Source: Candidatus Binatia bacterium (GTDB lineage Bacteria > Desulfobacterota_B > Binatia > UBA9968 > JAJDTQ01). Taken from it: DNA of 34,747 nt. The notes under the pieces were generated by a model. It saw only the letters and a list, made by a program, of their open reading frames with translations, did no database searches and was not told where the DNA came from. The stretch is taken from NCBI GenBank assembly GCA_022827045.1, contig JAJDTQ010000259.1, positions 1 to 34,747 on the forward strand, given 5' to 3'. A program made the translations under genes and the position numbers. This document shows positions 1 to 7,486 of the stretch, in pieces. How positions within the stretch are numbered: position 1 is the stretch's first letter; each line of letters begins with the position of its first letter.

Positions 1-333
1 CGTGTTGGTGCGGGAGGTGAGGAACAGGCCGGCGGAAGCCGCCAGCGCCGAGATCGAGAACAACCGCCGGGGTCCGTAGCGGTCCAGCAGCCGCCCGGCC
101 ATCATCTGACTGAAGCCGAACACCAGCATGTTCAGGGTGTACGCGAACGTGATGGCGCCCCGGTCCCAGCCGAACTCCCCCGCCAGCGGCTTCACCAGGA
201 CGCCGAAGGAGAAGCGCACGCCGCCGTCCACCACCAGGATGAGAAATCCTCCCAGGAGGATGATCCAGCCGTAGAAGAAAGGCGTCGCGGAGGGCGAGGC
301 GGCCGGCGCCGGCCGGGGTCGGGTGTCTTGCAC
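1..333 (-). CDS. MFS transporter, N-terminal part (cut by window edge)
   Basis: Reading the minus strand from a GTG at 333 gives about 110 residues. After a Pro/Ala-rich N-terminal tail comes FFYGWIILLGGFLILVVDGG, a first membrane helix, then FSFGVLVKPLAGEFGWDRGA and a second helix. The loop GRLLDRYGPRR follows, the major-facilitator motif between helices 2 and 3. FFYGWI plus FGV...EFGWDR is typical of MFS_1 carriers of the oxalate/monocarboxylate type; the substrate cannot be told. The gene runs off the window at position 1. It starts 8 bases after the MOSC stop on the same strand with no clear ribosome binding site, so translational coupling is likely. The GTG is the only plausible start between the MOSC stop and the first helix. 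Confidence 0.8.
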   Translation of the reverse strand, partial: MQDTRPRPAPAASPSATPFFYGWIILLGGFLILVVDGGVRFSFGVLVKPLAGEFGWDRGAITFAYTLNMLVFGFSQMMAGRLLDRYGPRRLFSISALAASAGLFLTSRTNT

Positions 334-341
334 GGCCGTGT

Positions 342-794
342 TCAGAGCACGGCGATCTCGTCGCCGGGCCGGATGACGCCGCCCTTGACCACCAGCGCGC
401 AGATGCCGCTCTTGCCGGCCAGGGCCCGGGTCATGCCCGGTTCGGTGATGGACTGGATATACGCGCACGGAGGCCGCGGCCGGTCAAAGGCCAGCACGGC
501 ATCGCCGGCGCGGAAGGCATGCCCCACGAGCTCGTCGAGCCGGACGCCGCGGGTGACGATGTTGCGCCGGTGTTCGCCGTTCAGCACCTGGAGACCCGAG
601 TCCGCCGCGATGGCCTCGAGCTCCTCGGCCTCGATGAGGGTCACCTGGCACTCGTCCCAGCCGCTGTAGTACCCGGTGCTCTCGCAGTAGCGGTCGCCCT
701 TGAGCCCCATGCTCGCCACCGCCTCGGCCTCATCCACCTTCCGCATGCGGGCGCTGCCTTCGGGCGCGATGTAGATTTCGTGGACCGTACCCAT
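342..794 (-). CDS. MOSC domain-containing protein
   Basis: The 150-residue protein begins MGTVHEIYIAPEGSARM and matches small single-domain MOSC proteins (molybdenum cofactor sulfurase C-terminal fold). Visible family features are GLKGDRY near residue 30, EHRRNIVTRGV, the basic strand RLDELVGHAF, and the conserved cysteine in RPRPPCAYI, thought to handle sulfur or Moco. The frame is open further upstream to 932, but that part runs through the 857-895 hairpin and looks non-coding, so the ATG at 794 is preferred. Stand-alone MOSC proteins are often of unknown substrate; a role in sulfur transfer or N-hydroxylated compound reduction is possible. The MFS gene follows after 8 bases, probably in one operon. 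Confidence 0.85.
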   Translation of the reverse strand: MGTVHEIYIAPEGSARMRKVDEAEAVASMGLKGDRYCESTGYYSGWDECQVTLIEAEELEAIAADSGLQVLNGEHRRNIVTRGVRLDELVGHAFRAGDAVLAFDRPRPPCAYIQSITEPGMTRALAGKSGICALVVKGGVIRPGDEIAVL

Positions 795-856
795 TGTGTC
801 CCCGGCATCCGCGGTTGTTCCGCGGGCTCGTGCGGCGCCAGGCGCCGTCTCCATAA

Positions 857-895
857 ACCAGCAAGGCCCTTGGATCTTCCAAGGGCCTTGCTGGT
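857..895. repeat. Perfect 18-bp inverted repeat with 3-base loop
   Basis: The arms at 857-874 (ACCAGCAAGGCCCTTGGA) and 878-895 are exact reverse complements around TCT. It lies in the 239-bp gap between the divergent MOSC and beta-barrel genes, on the 5' side of both. On the minus strand it would sit in the MOSC leader about 60 bases before the ATG and is followed by TTTAT, a poor U-tract. A leader hairpin or small dispersed palindrome is more likely than an intrinsic terminator. Confidence 0.85.
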
Positions 896-1033
896 GTCCC
901 GAGAGTATATTCGGCGCGGCGCCGCCAGTCAACGCAACTCCGCACGACGGAGGTCACCCTTGGCGCGGTTTGGAGAATACCCGGTCGCCCCGCGGTTTCT
1001 GGGCGAAACGGTGTCCGTGCTAACATTCGTTTC

Positions 1034-1825
1034 ATGGGCTCTCTCATCCGGATCTTGAAGGGCAAGCCGGGATTTCGGAATCCCTGGACTCTCGCGGTGC
1101 TCGGTTTCGTGTCCCTGGCCGGGATCGGCGGCGGGCACGCGGCGGCGGCCTGGGAGGAGGCCTACGCGGGCGTTTTCGTCGGCGCGGGCCGGACCGAAAA
1201 CCGTATCATCGACCCCGAAGGCTTTGCGCACTGGGGCAGGCGCGGCTGGGCCACCGACTACGATGACGGCGATCTGGTTGGGGGCCTCGTGGCGGGAAGG
1301 AAGTTTACCCTGAACGGGGCTCGTTTCCGTATCGAGGTCGACGGCACTTTCGGCGACATGTCAGCGCGGTCGGACCGTGTCGATCCCGTCGGCAGGGACG
1401 AAACCGAGCGGTCGTGGCTACGGTGGGCGACCACCGCGCGCGTGGGCCTGGAGCACGAGGAGGGTCCGGTGACGGTGTTCGTGAATGGTGGTGCGGCGGT
1501 GGCGAGGATCACGAACTCCGTGACCGACATCGACTTCTCGCGGGACATGCCGCCACGGTTGGACCCGGACGACTCGTTTCACGACAGGTCGACGAAGCTC
1601 GGCTGGGTCCTTGGCCTCGGCGTCGAAGCGCCGCTGCGGGATAACTGGACGTGGCGGCTGGATGGCTCGTACCTGGGCTTCGGGCGCAGCACCCACCTCG
1701 TGAACCGGTCCGGAAACAACCCGTGCGGGCCCGGCGGTCCTCGGCGGGCTTGTTCCTACCGGGTCGAAAACCACCTGGTCATAGTGCGCCTGGCCGTCAT
1801 CCGCCGGTTCGACCTGTGGCGCTGA
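1034..1825 (+). CDS. Putative outer-membrane beta-barrel protein
   Basis: The protein has 263 residues. The N-terminus is basic (RILKGKPGFRNPW), then a hydrophobic stretch (TLAVLGFVSLAGIGG) ends in HAAAA at about residue 39, a likely signal peptide and cleavage site. The rest alternates polar and aromatic residues with repeated G-x-x-x-G/aromatic strands: AGVFVGAGR, DLVGGLVAGRKF, RFRIEVDGTFGDM, TTARVGLEHEEG, KLGWVLGLGVEAPL, WTWRLDGSYLGFG, HLVIVRLAVIRRFD. This is the pattern of an eight-stranded Omp25/OmpW-like barrel. Two Cys (NPCGPGGPRRACS) sit in the last predicted loop. No strong ribosome binding site precedes the ATG. The assignment rests on architecture, not on recognised sequence identity. 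Confidence 0.65.
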   Translation: MGSLIRILKGKPGFRNPWTLAVLGFVSLAGIGGGHAAAAWEEAYAGVFVGAGRTENRIIDPEGFAHWGRRGWATDYDDGDLVGGLVAGRKFTLNGARFRIEVDGTFGDMSARSDRVDPVGRDETERSWLRWATTARVGLEHEEGPVTVFVNGGAAVARITNSVTDIDFSRDMPPRLDPDDSFHDRSTKLGWVLGLGVEAPLRDNWTWRLDGSYLGFGRSTHLVNRSGNNPCGPGGPRRACSYRVENHLVIVRLAVIRRFDLWR

Positions 1826-1867
1826 CGTGAGAGCGGAGTAGCGGTCGGGAGTTCCGGGACTTCAGGC

Positions 1868-2515
1868 ATGGCCGGCGTCGTCCTTCTCGCTGTCCACATC
1901 GCCGCCGGCGCGGTGGCGCTGGCCGCCGCGGCCATCGCGCTTTCGACCGCAAAGGGGCGGGTGCATCACATACGTGCGGGGCGGGTCTACGCCGCGGCCA
2001 TGGCGCTGGTGTGCGTCACCGCCCTGCCGTTGGCGATGCTCGGGGCTAACGTCGTGTTGCTGCTGGTCGCCGTCTTCAGCTCCTATCTCGTGTTCGCCGG
2101 CTGGCGCTTCGCCCGCAACGCCAGCGGACGGCCGCGGCCGGTGGACTGGACCGCCGCCACGATCATGGGCCTCACCGGGTTCGGCATGTGGAGCTACGGC
2201 GCCGTGCTCTTCCTGCGGGGCGACTCGCAGTGGGTGACCATGGCGGTGTTCGGATTCATTGCCGTGGCCCTGGGCGCCACCGACCTGCGGTATCACGGGG
2301 CATCGCCCCGGTCCGGCCGGCAACGCATCGCCCGGCATCTCACCAACATGCTGGCGGGGACCATCGCCACCGTCACCGCGGTCGTGGTGGTGAATGTCGA
2401 AACCAACCCGGCATGGCTGGCGTGGATTCTTCCCACCCTCCTCATCACCCCGCTGATCGCCTGGTGGAACCGACGGGTCCTGCGGGGGACGGACAGCACG
2501 CCGGGAATCCGATAA
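1868..2515 (+). CDS. DUF2306-like integral membrane protein
   Basis: The 215-residue protein is mostly hydrophobic with about seven predicted membrane spans. These include residues 1-25, 43-75 (two spans), 98-115, 123-140 and two near the C-terminus. The motif KGRVHHIRAGRVYAAAM after the first helix resembles the His/Arg-Gly-Arg-x-Tyr signature of DUF2306 membrane proteins, whose function is unknown. It begins 42 bases after the beta-barrel stop and may be cotranscribed with it. The C-terminal tail WNRRVLRGTDS is basic, so it probably lies in the cytoplasm. Confidence 0.6.
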   Translation: MAGVVLLAVHIAAGAVALAAAAIALSTAKGRVHHIRAGRVYAAAMALVCVTALPLAMLGANVVLLLVAVFSSYLVFAGWRFARNASGRPRPVDWTAATIMGLTGFGMWSYGAVLFLRGDSQWVTMAVFGFIAVALGATDLRYHGASPRSGRQRIARHLTNMLAGTIATVTAVVVVNVETNPAWLAWILPTLLITPLIAWWNRRVLRGTDSTPGIR

Positions 2516-2577
2516 CGAGCGCCCTTCGTGTGCCAACGGATCGGGAGCAGCGAAAGTGTATGCCGCCGCCCGGTCTC

Positions 2578-2586
2578 TGGTATAGT
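2578..2586 (+). promoter_or_regulatory. Candidate extended -10 promoter for manC
   Basis: TGGTATAGT fits the extended -10 pattern TGnTATAnT and lies 45 bases before the manC ATG. No convincing -35 is seen at the usual distance, which is common for extended -10 promoters. A similar TGCTATAGA precedes the VOC gene at 27454. Confidence 0.35.
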
Positions 2587-2630
2587 CACACACAGACCGC
2601 GTTTCAGTCCCTGAATTCGAGTAGGCCGCG

Positions 2631-4091
2631 ATGAGCCACGTCCTGTTCCCCGTGATTCTCTCGGGTGGCGCCGGTACCCGGCTCTGGCCGCTGTCCCGTG
2701 AGCTCCATCCGAAGCAGTTCATTCCGCTGGTGGAAGAGCGCACCCTGCTCCAGGCCACCGCCCGGCGCCTGGCCGTCCTTGACGAGCTGCGGGCGCCCAT
2801 CGTGGTCTGCAACGAAACCCACCGGTTCATGGTGGCCGAGCAGCTCGAGGCTGTCGGTGTAGGTCCCGCGGCCGTGCTGCTGGAGCCGGTGGGACGAAAC
2901 ACCGCGCCGGCCATTGCCGCGGCGGCGCTGGCGGCGCTCGCGCACGGCGATCCCGGTGAAGACCCCATTCTGCTGGTGCTCCCGGCGGACCACGTGATCC
3001 GCGACGAGAGCCGGTTCGCAAGCGCGGTGCGGGCCGCGGTCCTGGAGGCCGCCGCCGGTCACCTCGTGACCTTTGGGGTAACTCCCGCCTACGCGGAAAC
3101 CGGATACGGCTACATCAAGGCGGCCGGGCCCACCGGCGTCAGCGATGATGGTCGCAAGGTCGAGCGGTTCGTGGAGAAGCCGGCGGCGGCGGATGCCGGC
3201 CGCTACCTCGAAGAGGGAAGCTACTATTGGAACAGCGGCATGTTCGTGTTCGCGGCATCGAAGTATCTGCGGGAGGTCGGCGTGCACGAGCCGGCGGTCC
3301 GGGATGCGGTGGCGCGTGCACACCGCAACGCGGTGGAGGACATGGGCTTCCTGCGACTGGAGACGAGTTCCTTTTCACGGTCTCCGGCCGTCTCGGTGGA
3401 CTACGCGGTCATGGAGCACACCTCGGACGCCGTGATGGTCCCGCTCGAAGCGGGTTGGTCCGACATCGGCTCGTGGGCCGCGCTGGCCGGTCTGGGGCCC
3501 CAGGACCACGCCGGCAATGTCACCCGGGGCAACACCCTCCTGGAAGGCGTCCACGACAGCTACGTCCGCGCCGGGGACCGGTTGGTGGCGGTCGTGGGCG
3601 TGTCCGGTCTCGTTGTCGTGGACACCGCCGACGCGGTGCTGGTGGCGCGCAAGGACGCGGTTCGGGACACGGGCAAGGTGGCGGCGGCGCTCAGGTCGGC
3701 AGGCCGGGAGGAGCAACGGGTTCACCGCGAGGTCCACCGCCCCTGGGGCGGGTTCCACGATGTGCTCGTGGGCTACGGTTTCAAGGTGAAGCACATCGTC
3801 GTCCGTTCCGGCCACGCTTTGTCCCTGCAGTCCCACGAGCATCGCTCCGAGCACTGGACCGTCGTCCGCGGCACCGCGCGGGTGACCCGGGGAGAGGAAA
3901 CGTTCGTGTTGTCGGAGAACCAGTCCACCTACATTCCGCAAAGGACGAAGCACCGGTTGGCGAATCCCGGGACCGTTCCGCTGGAGGTGGTGGAGGTCCA
4001 GTGTGGGGACTACCTGGAAGAGGACGACATCGTTCGTTACGAGGATGCCTATGGCCGCGTGGACCCCGGCGGACCGGAACGCGAAGGCTGA
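2631..4091 (+). CDS. manC: Mannose-1-phosphate guanylyltransferase / mannose-6-phosphate isomerase
   Basis: A 486-residue bifunctional enzyme of the ManC/AlgA/XanB type, full length for the family. It converts fructose-6-P to mannose-6-P and mannose-1-P plus GTP to GDP-mannose. The N-terminus VILSGGAGTRLWPLSRELHP is the nucleotidyltransferase signature, followed by KQF. FVEKP near residue 180, YYWNSGMFVF and DYAVMEH...WSDIGSW are further pyrophosphorylase motifs. The C-terminal type II isomerase cupin starts at HRPWGGF and carries LQSHEHRSEHW, with metal-binding His and Glu, then STYIPQRTKHRLANPG. The ATG at 2631 puts the catalytic loop at the normal distance from the N-terminus. Its product would feed the convergent mannosyltransferase-like gene next to it. 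Confidence 0.95.
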   Translation: MSHVLFPVILSGGAGTRLWPLSRELHPKQFIPLVEERTLLQATARRLAVLDELRAPIVVCNETHRFMVAEQLEAVGVGPAAVLLEPVGRNTAPAIAAAALAALAHGDPGEDPILLVLPADHVIRDESRFASAVRAAVLEAAAGHLVTFGVTPAYAETGYGYIKAAGPTGVSDDGRKVERFVEKPAAADAGRYLEEGSYYWNSGMFVFAASKYLREVGVHEPAVRDAVARAHRNAVEDMGFLRLETSSFSRSPAVSVDYAVMEHTSDAVMVPLEAGWSDIGSWAALAGLGPQDHAGNVTRGNTLLEGVHDSYVRAGDRLVAVVGVSGLVVVDTADAVLVARKDAVRDTGKVAAALRSAGREEQRVHREVHRPWGGFHDVLVGYGFKVKHIVVRSGHALSLQSHEHRSEHWTVVRGTARVTRGEETFVLSENQSTYIPQRTKHRLANPGTVPLEVVEVQCGDYLEEDDIVRYEDAYGRVDPGGPEREG

Positions 4092-4137
4092 TCGACCAGG
4101 GTCCCCCTGCCGGCCGGCAACGTGAGAGGAGTATGGG

Positions 4138-5265
4138 TCAGCGTCCGGTGCCGGCGCGCCGTCGGTAGACGTAGAGATCGGCAACCAGGAAGTTGACGAT
4201 GCTGCCGAGGCTGACGCCGCAAAAGAACGCCAGCAGGCGGTGACGGTCGAAGACCTCCACGTAGCTCGTAAGCACCGCGTAGCTGCCGACGTTCACCGCA
4301 AGGCCCACGAGGCTGCTCGCCGTAAACCTGGCCAACTGGCTCAGGTGAGGCTGCCGCGCCCGTTCGCTGAAAGTCAGGCCGCGGTTGAGAGCCCAGTTCC
4401 AACCCACGGCGGGCCAGAAGGAGAGGAAGCGGGCCAAGCGGTGCTCGATGCCGCCCCACTGGAGGCCGAGATAGCAGGCGAGGTCGACGACGAGCCCGCT
4501 GGCCCCCACCGCGCTGAAGAAGGGGACGCGGGCCAGGCTGCCGAACTTGTGGTTGTACAGGCGGGAGAGATGGCGCACGAAGCGGATCTGTTGACGCCAG
4601 TTCATCTTGCTGAGGCCCACGCTGCGGTCTCGGAAGTCGATGGGGATCTCGCGTACCCGCAGCCGTCCGCGCACCATGAGCTCCAGCGCGATCTTGTACC
4701 CCATGGGCCGGAGGGTTTGGAGATCGGGCAGCACGCTGCGGCGGGTGGCGAAGAACCCCGCCATGGGGTCCGCGCACTTCACCAGAGGGCGCGCCAGCCA
4801 GGTCGCCAGCCGTGAGTTCAGCACGCGGTAAAGGCTCCAGGAACTGTCGACGATGCCGCCGGGGGCGTAGCGGCTGCCGATGACCATGTCGCAACCGCCG
4901 TCCAGGGCGGCCAGCAGGTCGACGATGCGCTCCGGGGGGTGCGACAGGTCCGCGTCCATCACCACCAGCCGGTCGAAGCGGCTCAGCCCGATCCCTTCGA
5001 TGACCGCCAGCGACAGGTCTCGGGGCGGCTCGCGCCGGACCACCATGCGCACTGGCAGGCGCCGCGAGAGCTCCGTGACCACGGCCTCGCTGCCGTCGCC
5101 GGAATCGTCGTCCACCAGCAACAGCTCCCACTCGATGCCCGTGCCGGAAAGCGCCGCGTTGACGCGCTCCGCCAGCGGCGCGATGTTTGCCGCCTCACGG
5201 AACGTCGGCACGATGATGGAGACGTTGCGGTCGGCGGTCTCGGGGGCAGGGGAGGTGTTCGGCAT
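4138..5265 (-). CDS. GT2 glycosyltransferase fused to GtrA domain (polyprenyl-phosphate mannose synthase-like)
   Basis: Residues ~14-240 form a family 2 glycosyltransferase: VSIIVPTFREAANI, LLLVDDDSGDGS, VVMDADLSHPPERI with the metal-binding DxD, MVIGSRY, and DRSVGLSKMNWRQQI, which resembles DPM1. Residues ~250-370 carry four hydrophobic segments of a GtrA-like flippase domain (FFSAVGASGLVVDLACY, FWPAVGWNWALNR, ASSLVGLAVNVGSYAV, FFCGVSLGSIVNF). It probably transfers mannose or another hexose from a nucleotide sugar to polyprenyl phosphate at the inner face of the membrane. It faces manC, 46 bases apart, which suggests GDP-mannose as donor. The ATG at 5265 (375 aa) is preferred over the GTG at 5283; neither has a strong ribosome binding site. 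Confidence 0.9.
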   Translation of the reverse strand: MPNTSPAPETADRNVSIIVPTFREAANIAPLAERVNAALSGTGIEWELLLVDDDSGDGSEAVVTELSRRLPVRMVVRREPPRDLSLAVIEGIGLSRFDRLVVMDADLSHPPERIVDLLAALDGGCDMVIGSRYAPGGIVDSSWSLYRVLNSRLATWLARPLVKCADPMAGFFATRRSVLPDLQTLRPMGYKIALELMVRGRLRVREIPIDFRDRSVGLSKMNWRQQIRFVRHLSRLYNHKFGSLARVPFFSAVGASGLVVDLACYLGLQWGGIEHRLARFLSFWPAVGWNWALNRGLTFSERARQPHLSQLARFTASSLVGLAVNVGSYAVLTSYVEVFDRHRLLAFFCGVSLGSIVNFLVADLYVYRRRAGTGR

Positions 5266-5299
5266 GTTTTCGTCCGGGCACACAGGGTAGCACTACGTG

Positions 5300-5464
5300 C
5301 TAGTGTCCTGTCTGGTTAATTCGCACCATAATCTGCTTGTCTTTTTCGCCGTCGGCTGCGTTGCTCTTCCTCGCGTGGTGCCCGCCACTGCTCGTCATCG
5401 CGCCTTGCCGACGACGAAAAATCCTGCGCATCTTATGGCGCGAATTAACCAGACAGGACACTAG
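5300..5464. mobile_element. 165-bp foldback element (MITE-like), terminal inverted repeats
   Basis: The ends 5300-5324 and 5440-5464 are perfect 25-bp inverted repeats beginning CTAGTGTCCTGTCTGG. Pairing continues inward through CCATAA with one mismatch, and more loosely to the TTTTTCG...CGTCGGC block, so nearly the whole element can fold. It has no coding capacity. CTAG at both outer ends could be a 4-bp target duplication flanking TGTCCTGTCTGG... termini; CTAG-type (YTAR) 4-bp duplications are known for IS5-like elements, so a non-autonomous IS5-type derivative is a hypothesis. The right CTAG provides the TAG stop of the AlkA-like gene. A short palindrome TAGCAC-TAC-GTGCTA (5288-5302) overlaps the left end. 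Confidence 0.8.
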
Positions 5465-6399
5465 TTCTCAATAGTGCCTGGGGTGGACGCGCCGCGGCGG
5501 GTGGCCAGCTCGGCGTAGCAGTAGGCCAGGGCCAGCCCGCGGTAGGGCCGCCAGCGTTCGGCAAAGGCGCGCATCTCGTCCTCGGTGGCCTTGCCGGTCC
5601 TGCCCAACAGGCCCTGAGCCACGTATTTGACCACTCCCAGGTCGCCGGCGGGGAACGTGTCCGGGCGCGCCAGCCCGCGCATCAGCGCGATCTCGGCCGA
5701 CCAGCGGCCGATGCCCTTGATGGCGGTCAGGCGCTCGATGACCTGTTCGTCCGGCAGCGCGGACAGCCCGCGGAGCATGACATCGGAGGCAAAGGCCTCG
5801 CCCAGGCGGATCAGCGTGCCCGCCTTGGCGTTGCTCAGCCGGAAGCCGCGCATGGATTCCAGGGTCTGGCCGGCGAACCGGCGCGGCTCGGGAAACGCGT
5901 GGTAGGTGCGTCCCTGCCGGCGCCACCTGCGGCCGAAGCTTTCGACGAGCGCCTTCTTGATGGAGTACGCAAACGTCAGGTTGACCTGCTGGGACAGGAC
6001 CGCGGTCACCAGCGCCTCGAAGAGCGTCGGACTGCCCGTGACGCGCAGCCCGCGGAACCGCCTCACCATCGGCGCCAGCAGCCCGTCCTTGCGCGCCATG
6101 CGGTAGAACGGCCGGAGGTCGAGGTCCGTGCACAGGATGTGGCGGAGTTGTGCCTCGAACCCGACGAGCTTGAGGGGAGCTCTGGAGGGACTGTGCAGGA
6201 CCACGGCCAGCCGCGGCTTTGCCACCGTCCCGGCGTTGGTCACCATGGCCAACGCGAGTTGGCGGCCGTCCGCCAAGAGGCGCCGGTATTGACCGCCCTC
6301 CACGAGGTCGACGCTCTCGCTCGCGAAACGCATGAAGCGCGCGACGGTGAAGTCGAACGAATACGGCGCCCGCGGGATGATCTCGAACGAGTGCGTCAC
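5461..6399 (-). CDS. AlkA-like DNA-3-methyladenine glycosylase (HhH-GPD family)
   Basis: This 312-residue protein has the layout of AlkA/Ogg1-type base-excision glycosylases. A beta-rich N-terminal domain (residues 1-115) precedes an HhH-GPD domain: FEALVTAVLSQQVNLTFAYS (128-147), the helix-hairpin-helix LTAIKGIGRWSAEIALMRGL (224-243), and the catalytic Asp in FPAGDLGV (Asp253). It would excise alkylated bases from DNA. Start is a GTG at 6399, 40 bases downstream of the PuuE-like gene on the same strand. The C-terminus ends TPGTIEN, and the TAG stop lies inside the right end of the foldback element, so the last residues may have been altered by its insertion. A second, unrelated 3-methyladenine glycosylase (tag) is at 15669. 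Confidence 0.87.
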   Translation of the reverse strand: MTHSFEIIPRAPYSFDFTVARFMRFASESVDLVEGGQYRRLLADGRQLALAMVTNAGTVAKPRLAVVLHSPSRAPLKLVGFEAQLRHILCTDLDLRPFYRMARKDGLLAPMVRRFRGLRVTGSPTLFEALVTAVLSQQVNLTFAYSIKKALVESFGRRWRRQGRTYHAFPEPRRFAGQTLESMRGFRLSNAKAGTLIRLGEAFASDVMLRGLSALPDEQVIERLTAIKGIGRWSAEIALMRGLARPDTFPAGDLGVVKYVAQGLLGRTGKATEDEMRAFAERWRPYRGLALAYCYAELATRRGASTPGTIEN

Positions 6400-6439
6400 G
6401 AGCCGGCTTCGGCCCCCCTTGGGGGTGTCCGTCAGCGTC

Positions 6440-7315
6440 CTAGGGCCTCCCCGGATCCTCGTAGTAGTGCTGGTAGTACCAGTCCGCGATCTCCCCTCCC
6501 GTGGTCAGCCATACGCCGTCGTGGGAGCGGATGTACTCCAGCGCGAGGTCGAAGTACTTGATGCGCAGGGGGACGCCGATGATGAAGGGGTGGAGCGGCA
6601 GGCACATGACCGTGCCGCTCCGTTCGCCGTCCCGGTAGAGCACGTCGAACTGGTCGCAGACCTGCTGCAGGTACTCCCTGGGGGTGTAGTTGGAGCGCAG
6701 GAAGAAATTGATGTCGTTGAGCCCCTGCTCATAGGGCACAACGATCATTCGGCCGGTATGCACCCGCATGGGGACGGGCTGGTCGTCGAAGCCCCAGTCG
6801 CAGAGGTAGTCGAAGCCTACGCTGGCCAAGTGGTCCGGGGTGTCGAAGGTTTCCGCGAGCGCCGGGCCCAGCCAGCCCCGCGGCGCCTTGCCGGTAGCCT
6901 GGGCGATCTCTTCGCGCACCTGCCGTACGACGGAGCGCTCTTCCGCGGCCGGATAGGCGGTCAGGGGCAGATTGTTGGTGATGCCGTGACCTAGCCATTC
7001 CCAGTCCCGCTTGACGCCCTCGTCGATGATCTCCCGGTGGTGGATGCAACACTCGGAGTTCAACTGGGCGCTGGCCCGGATGCCGTGCTTGTCGAGCACC
7101 TCCATCATCCTGAAGACACCCACCCGGGCGCCGTAGTCGCGTTGCGAATAGCCGCGCACGTCCGGCACCCGTGACGTGCCGAAATTGGGGATCGGCTGGT
7201 CGACGTGGAAATATTCGATGTTGGGGCTCACCCAGACGGCGATTCTGGCGTCATCGGCCCATTTGATCCTGGGTCGTGCCGTGATGGGCCGATAGTCGTA
7301 ACGGCGGTTCTCCAT
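6440..7315 (-). CDS. PuuE-type polysaccharide deacetylase family protein (paralog 1)
   Basis: The 291-residue protein belongs to the NodB-fold hydrolases closest to PuuE (metal-independent allantoinase) in appearance. It shows RDYGARVGVFRMMEVLDKHG, RDWEWLGHGITNN, GWLGPALAET, DYLCDWGFDDQP, PYEQGLNDI and LHPFIIGVPLRIKYFDLAL. The full NodB TFDD metal motif is absent, which is why PuuE-like chemistry (ring opening of a cyclic amide) is considered; substrate unknown. The ATG at 7315 has GAGGA six bases upstream; the frame extends further but without support. It shares about half its residues with the protein at 9462-10358. The gene is divergent from nitronate monooxygenase, with an inverted repeat between them. 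Confidence 0.87.
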   Translation of the reverse strand: MENRRYDYRPITARPRIKWADDARIAVWVSPNIEYFHVDQPIPNFGTSRVPDVRGYSQRDYGARVGVFRMMEVLDKHGIRASAQLNSECCIHHREIIDEGVKRDWEWLGHGITNNLPLTAYPAAEERSVVRQVREEIAQATGKAPRGWLGPALAETFDTPDHLASVGFDYLCDWGFDDQPVPMRVHTGRMIVVPYEQGLNDINFFLRSNYTPREYLQQVCDQFDVLYRDGERSGTVMCLPLHPFIIGVPLRIKYFDLALEYIRSHDGVWLTTGGEIADWYYQHYYEDPGRP

Positions 7316-7378
7316 TTTATGTCCTCGTGAATGACGGTGCTCTCTGCGGTCGATCTCCGCCCGCTCGGACAGGCTCCT

Positions 7379-7414
7379 AACACGGTTGGTTCCGACTGTC
7401 CACGACACCGTGTT
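7379..7414. promoter_or_regulatory. Inverted repeat between divergent genes (operator candidate)
   Basis: AACACGGT (7379-7386) and ACCGTGTT (7407-7414) are exact inverted copies with a 20-base spacer. They lie in the 171-bp gap between the divergent PuuE-like gene and nitronate monooxygenase. A dimeric regulator could control both; no regulator gene is nearby, so this is only a candidate. Confidence 0.35.
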
Positions 7415-7486
7415 GCAACGCCCGTTAGCAATGCATGCCGGTTCGCGTTAGAGGATTAGGACATCAAGACGCGGACCGGAGCGGCC

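Noticed and set aside
857..895. Hairpin as an intrinsic terminator
   Set aside because: No U-tract on either side and no gene ends near it.
342..932. Longer MOSC start at 932
   Set aside because: The added N-terminus is just the translated hairpin and does not match MOSC proteins.
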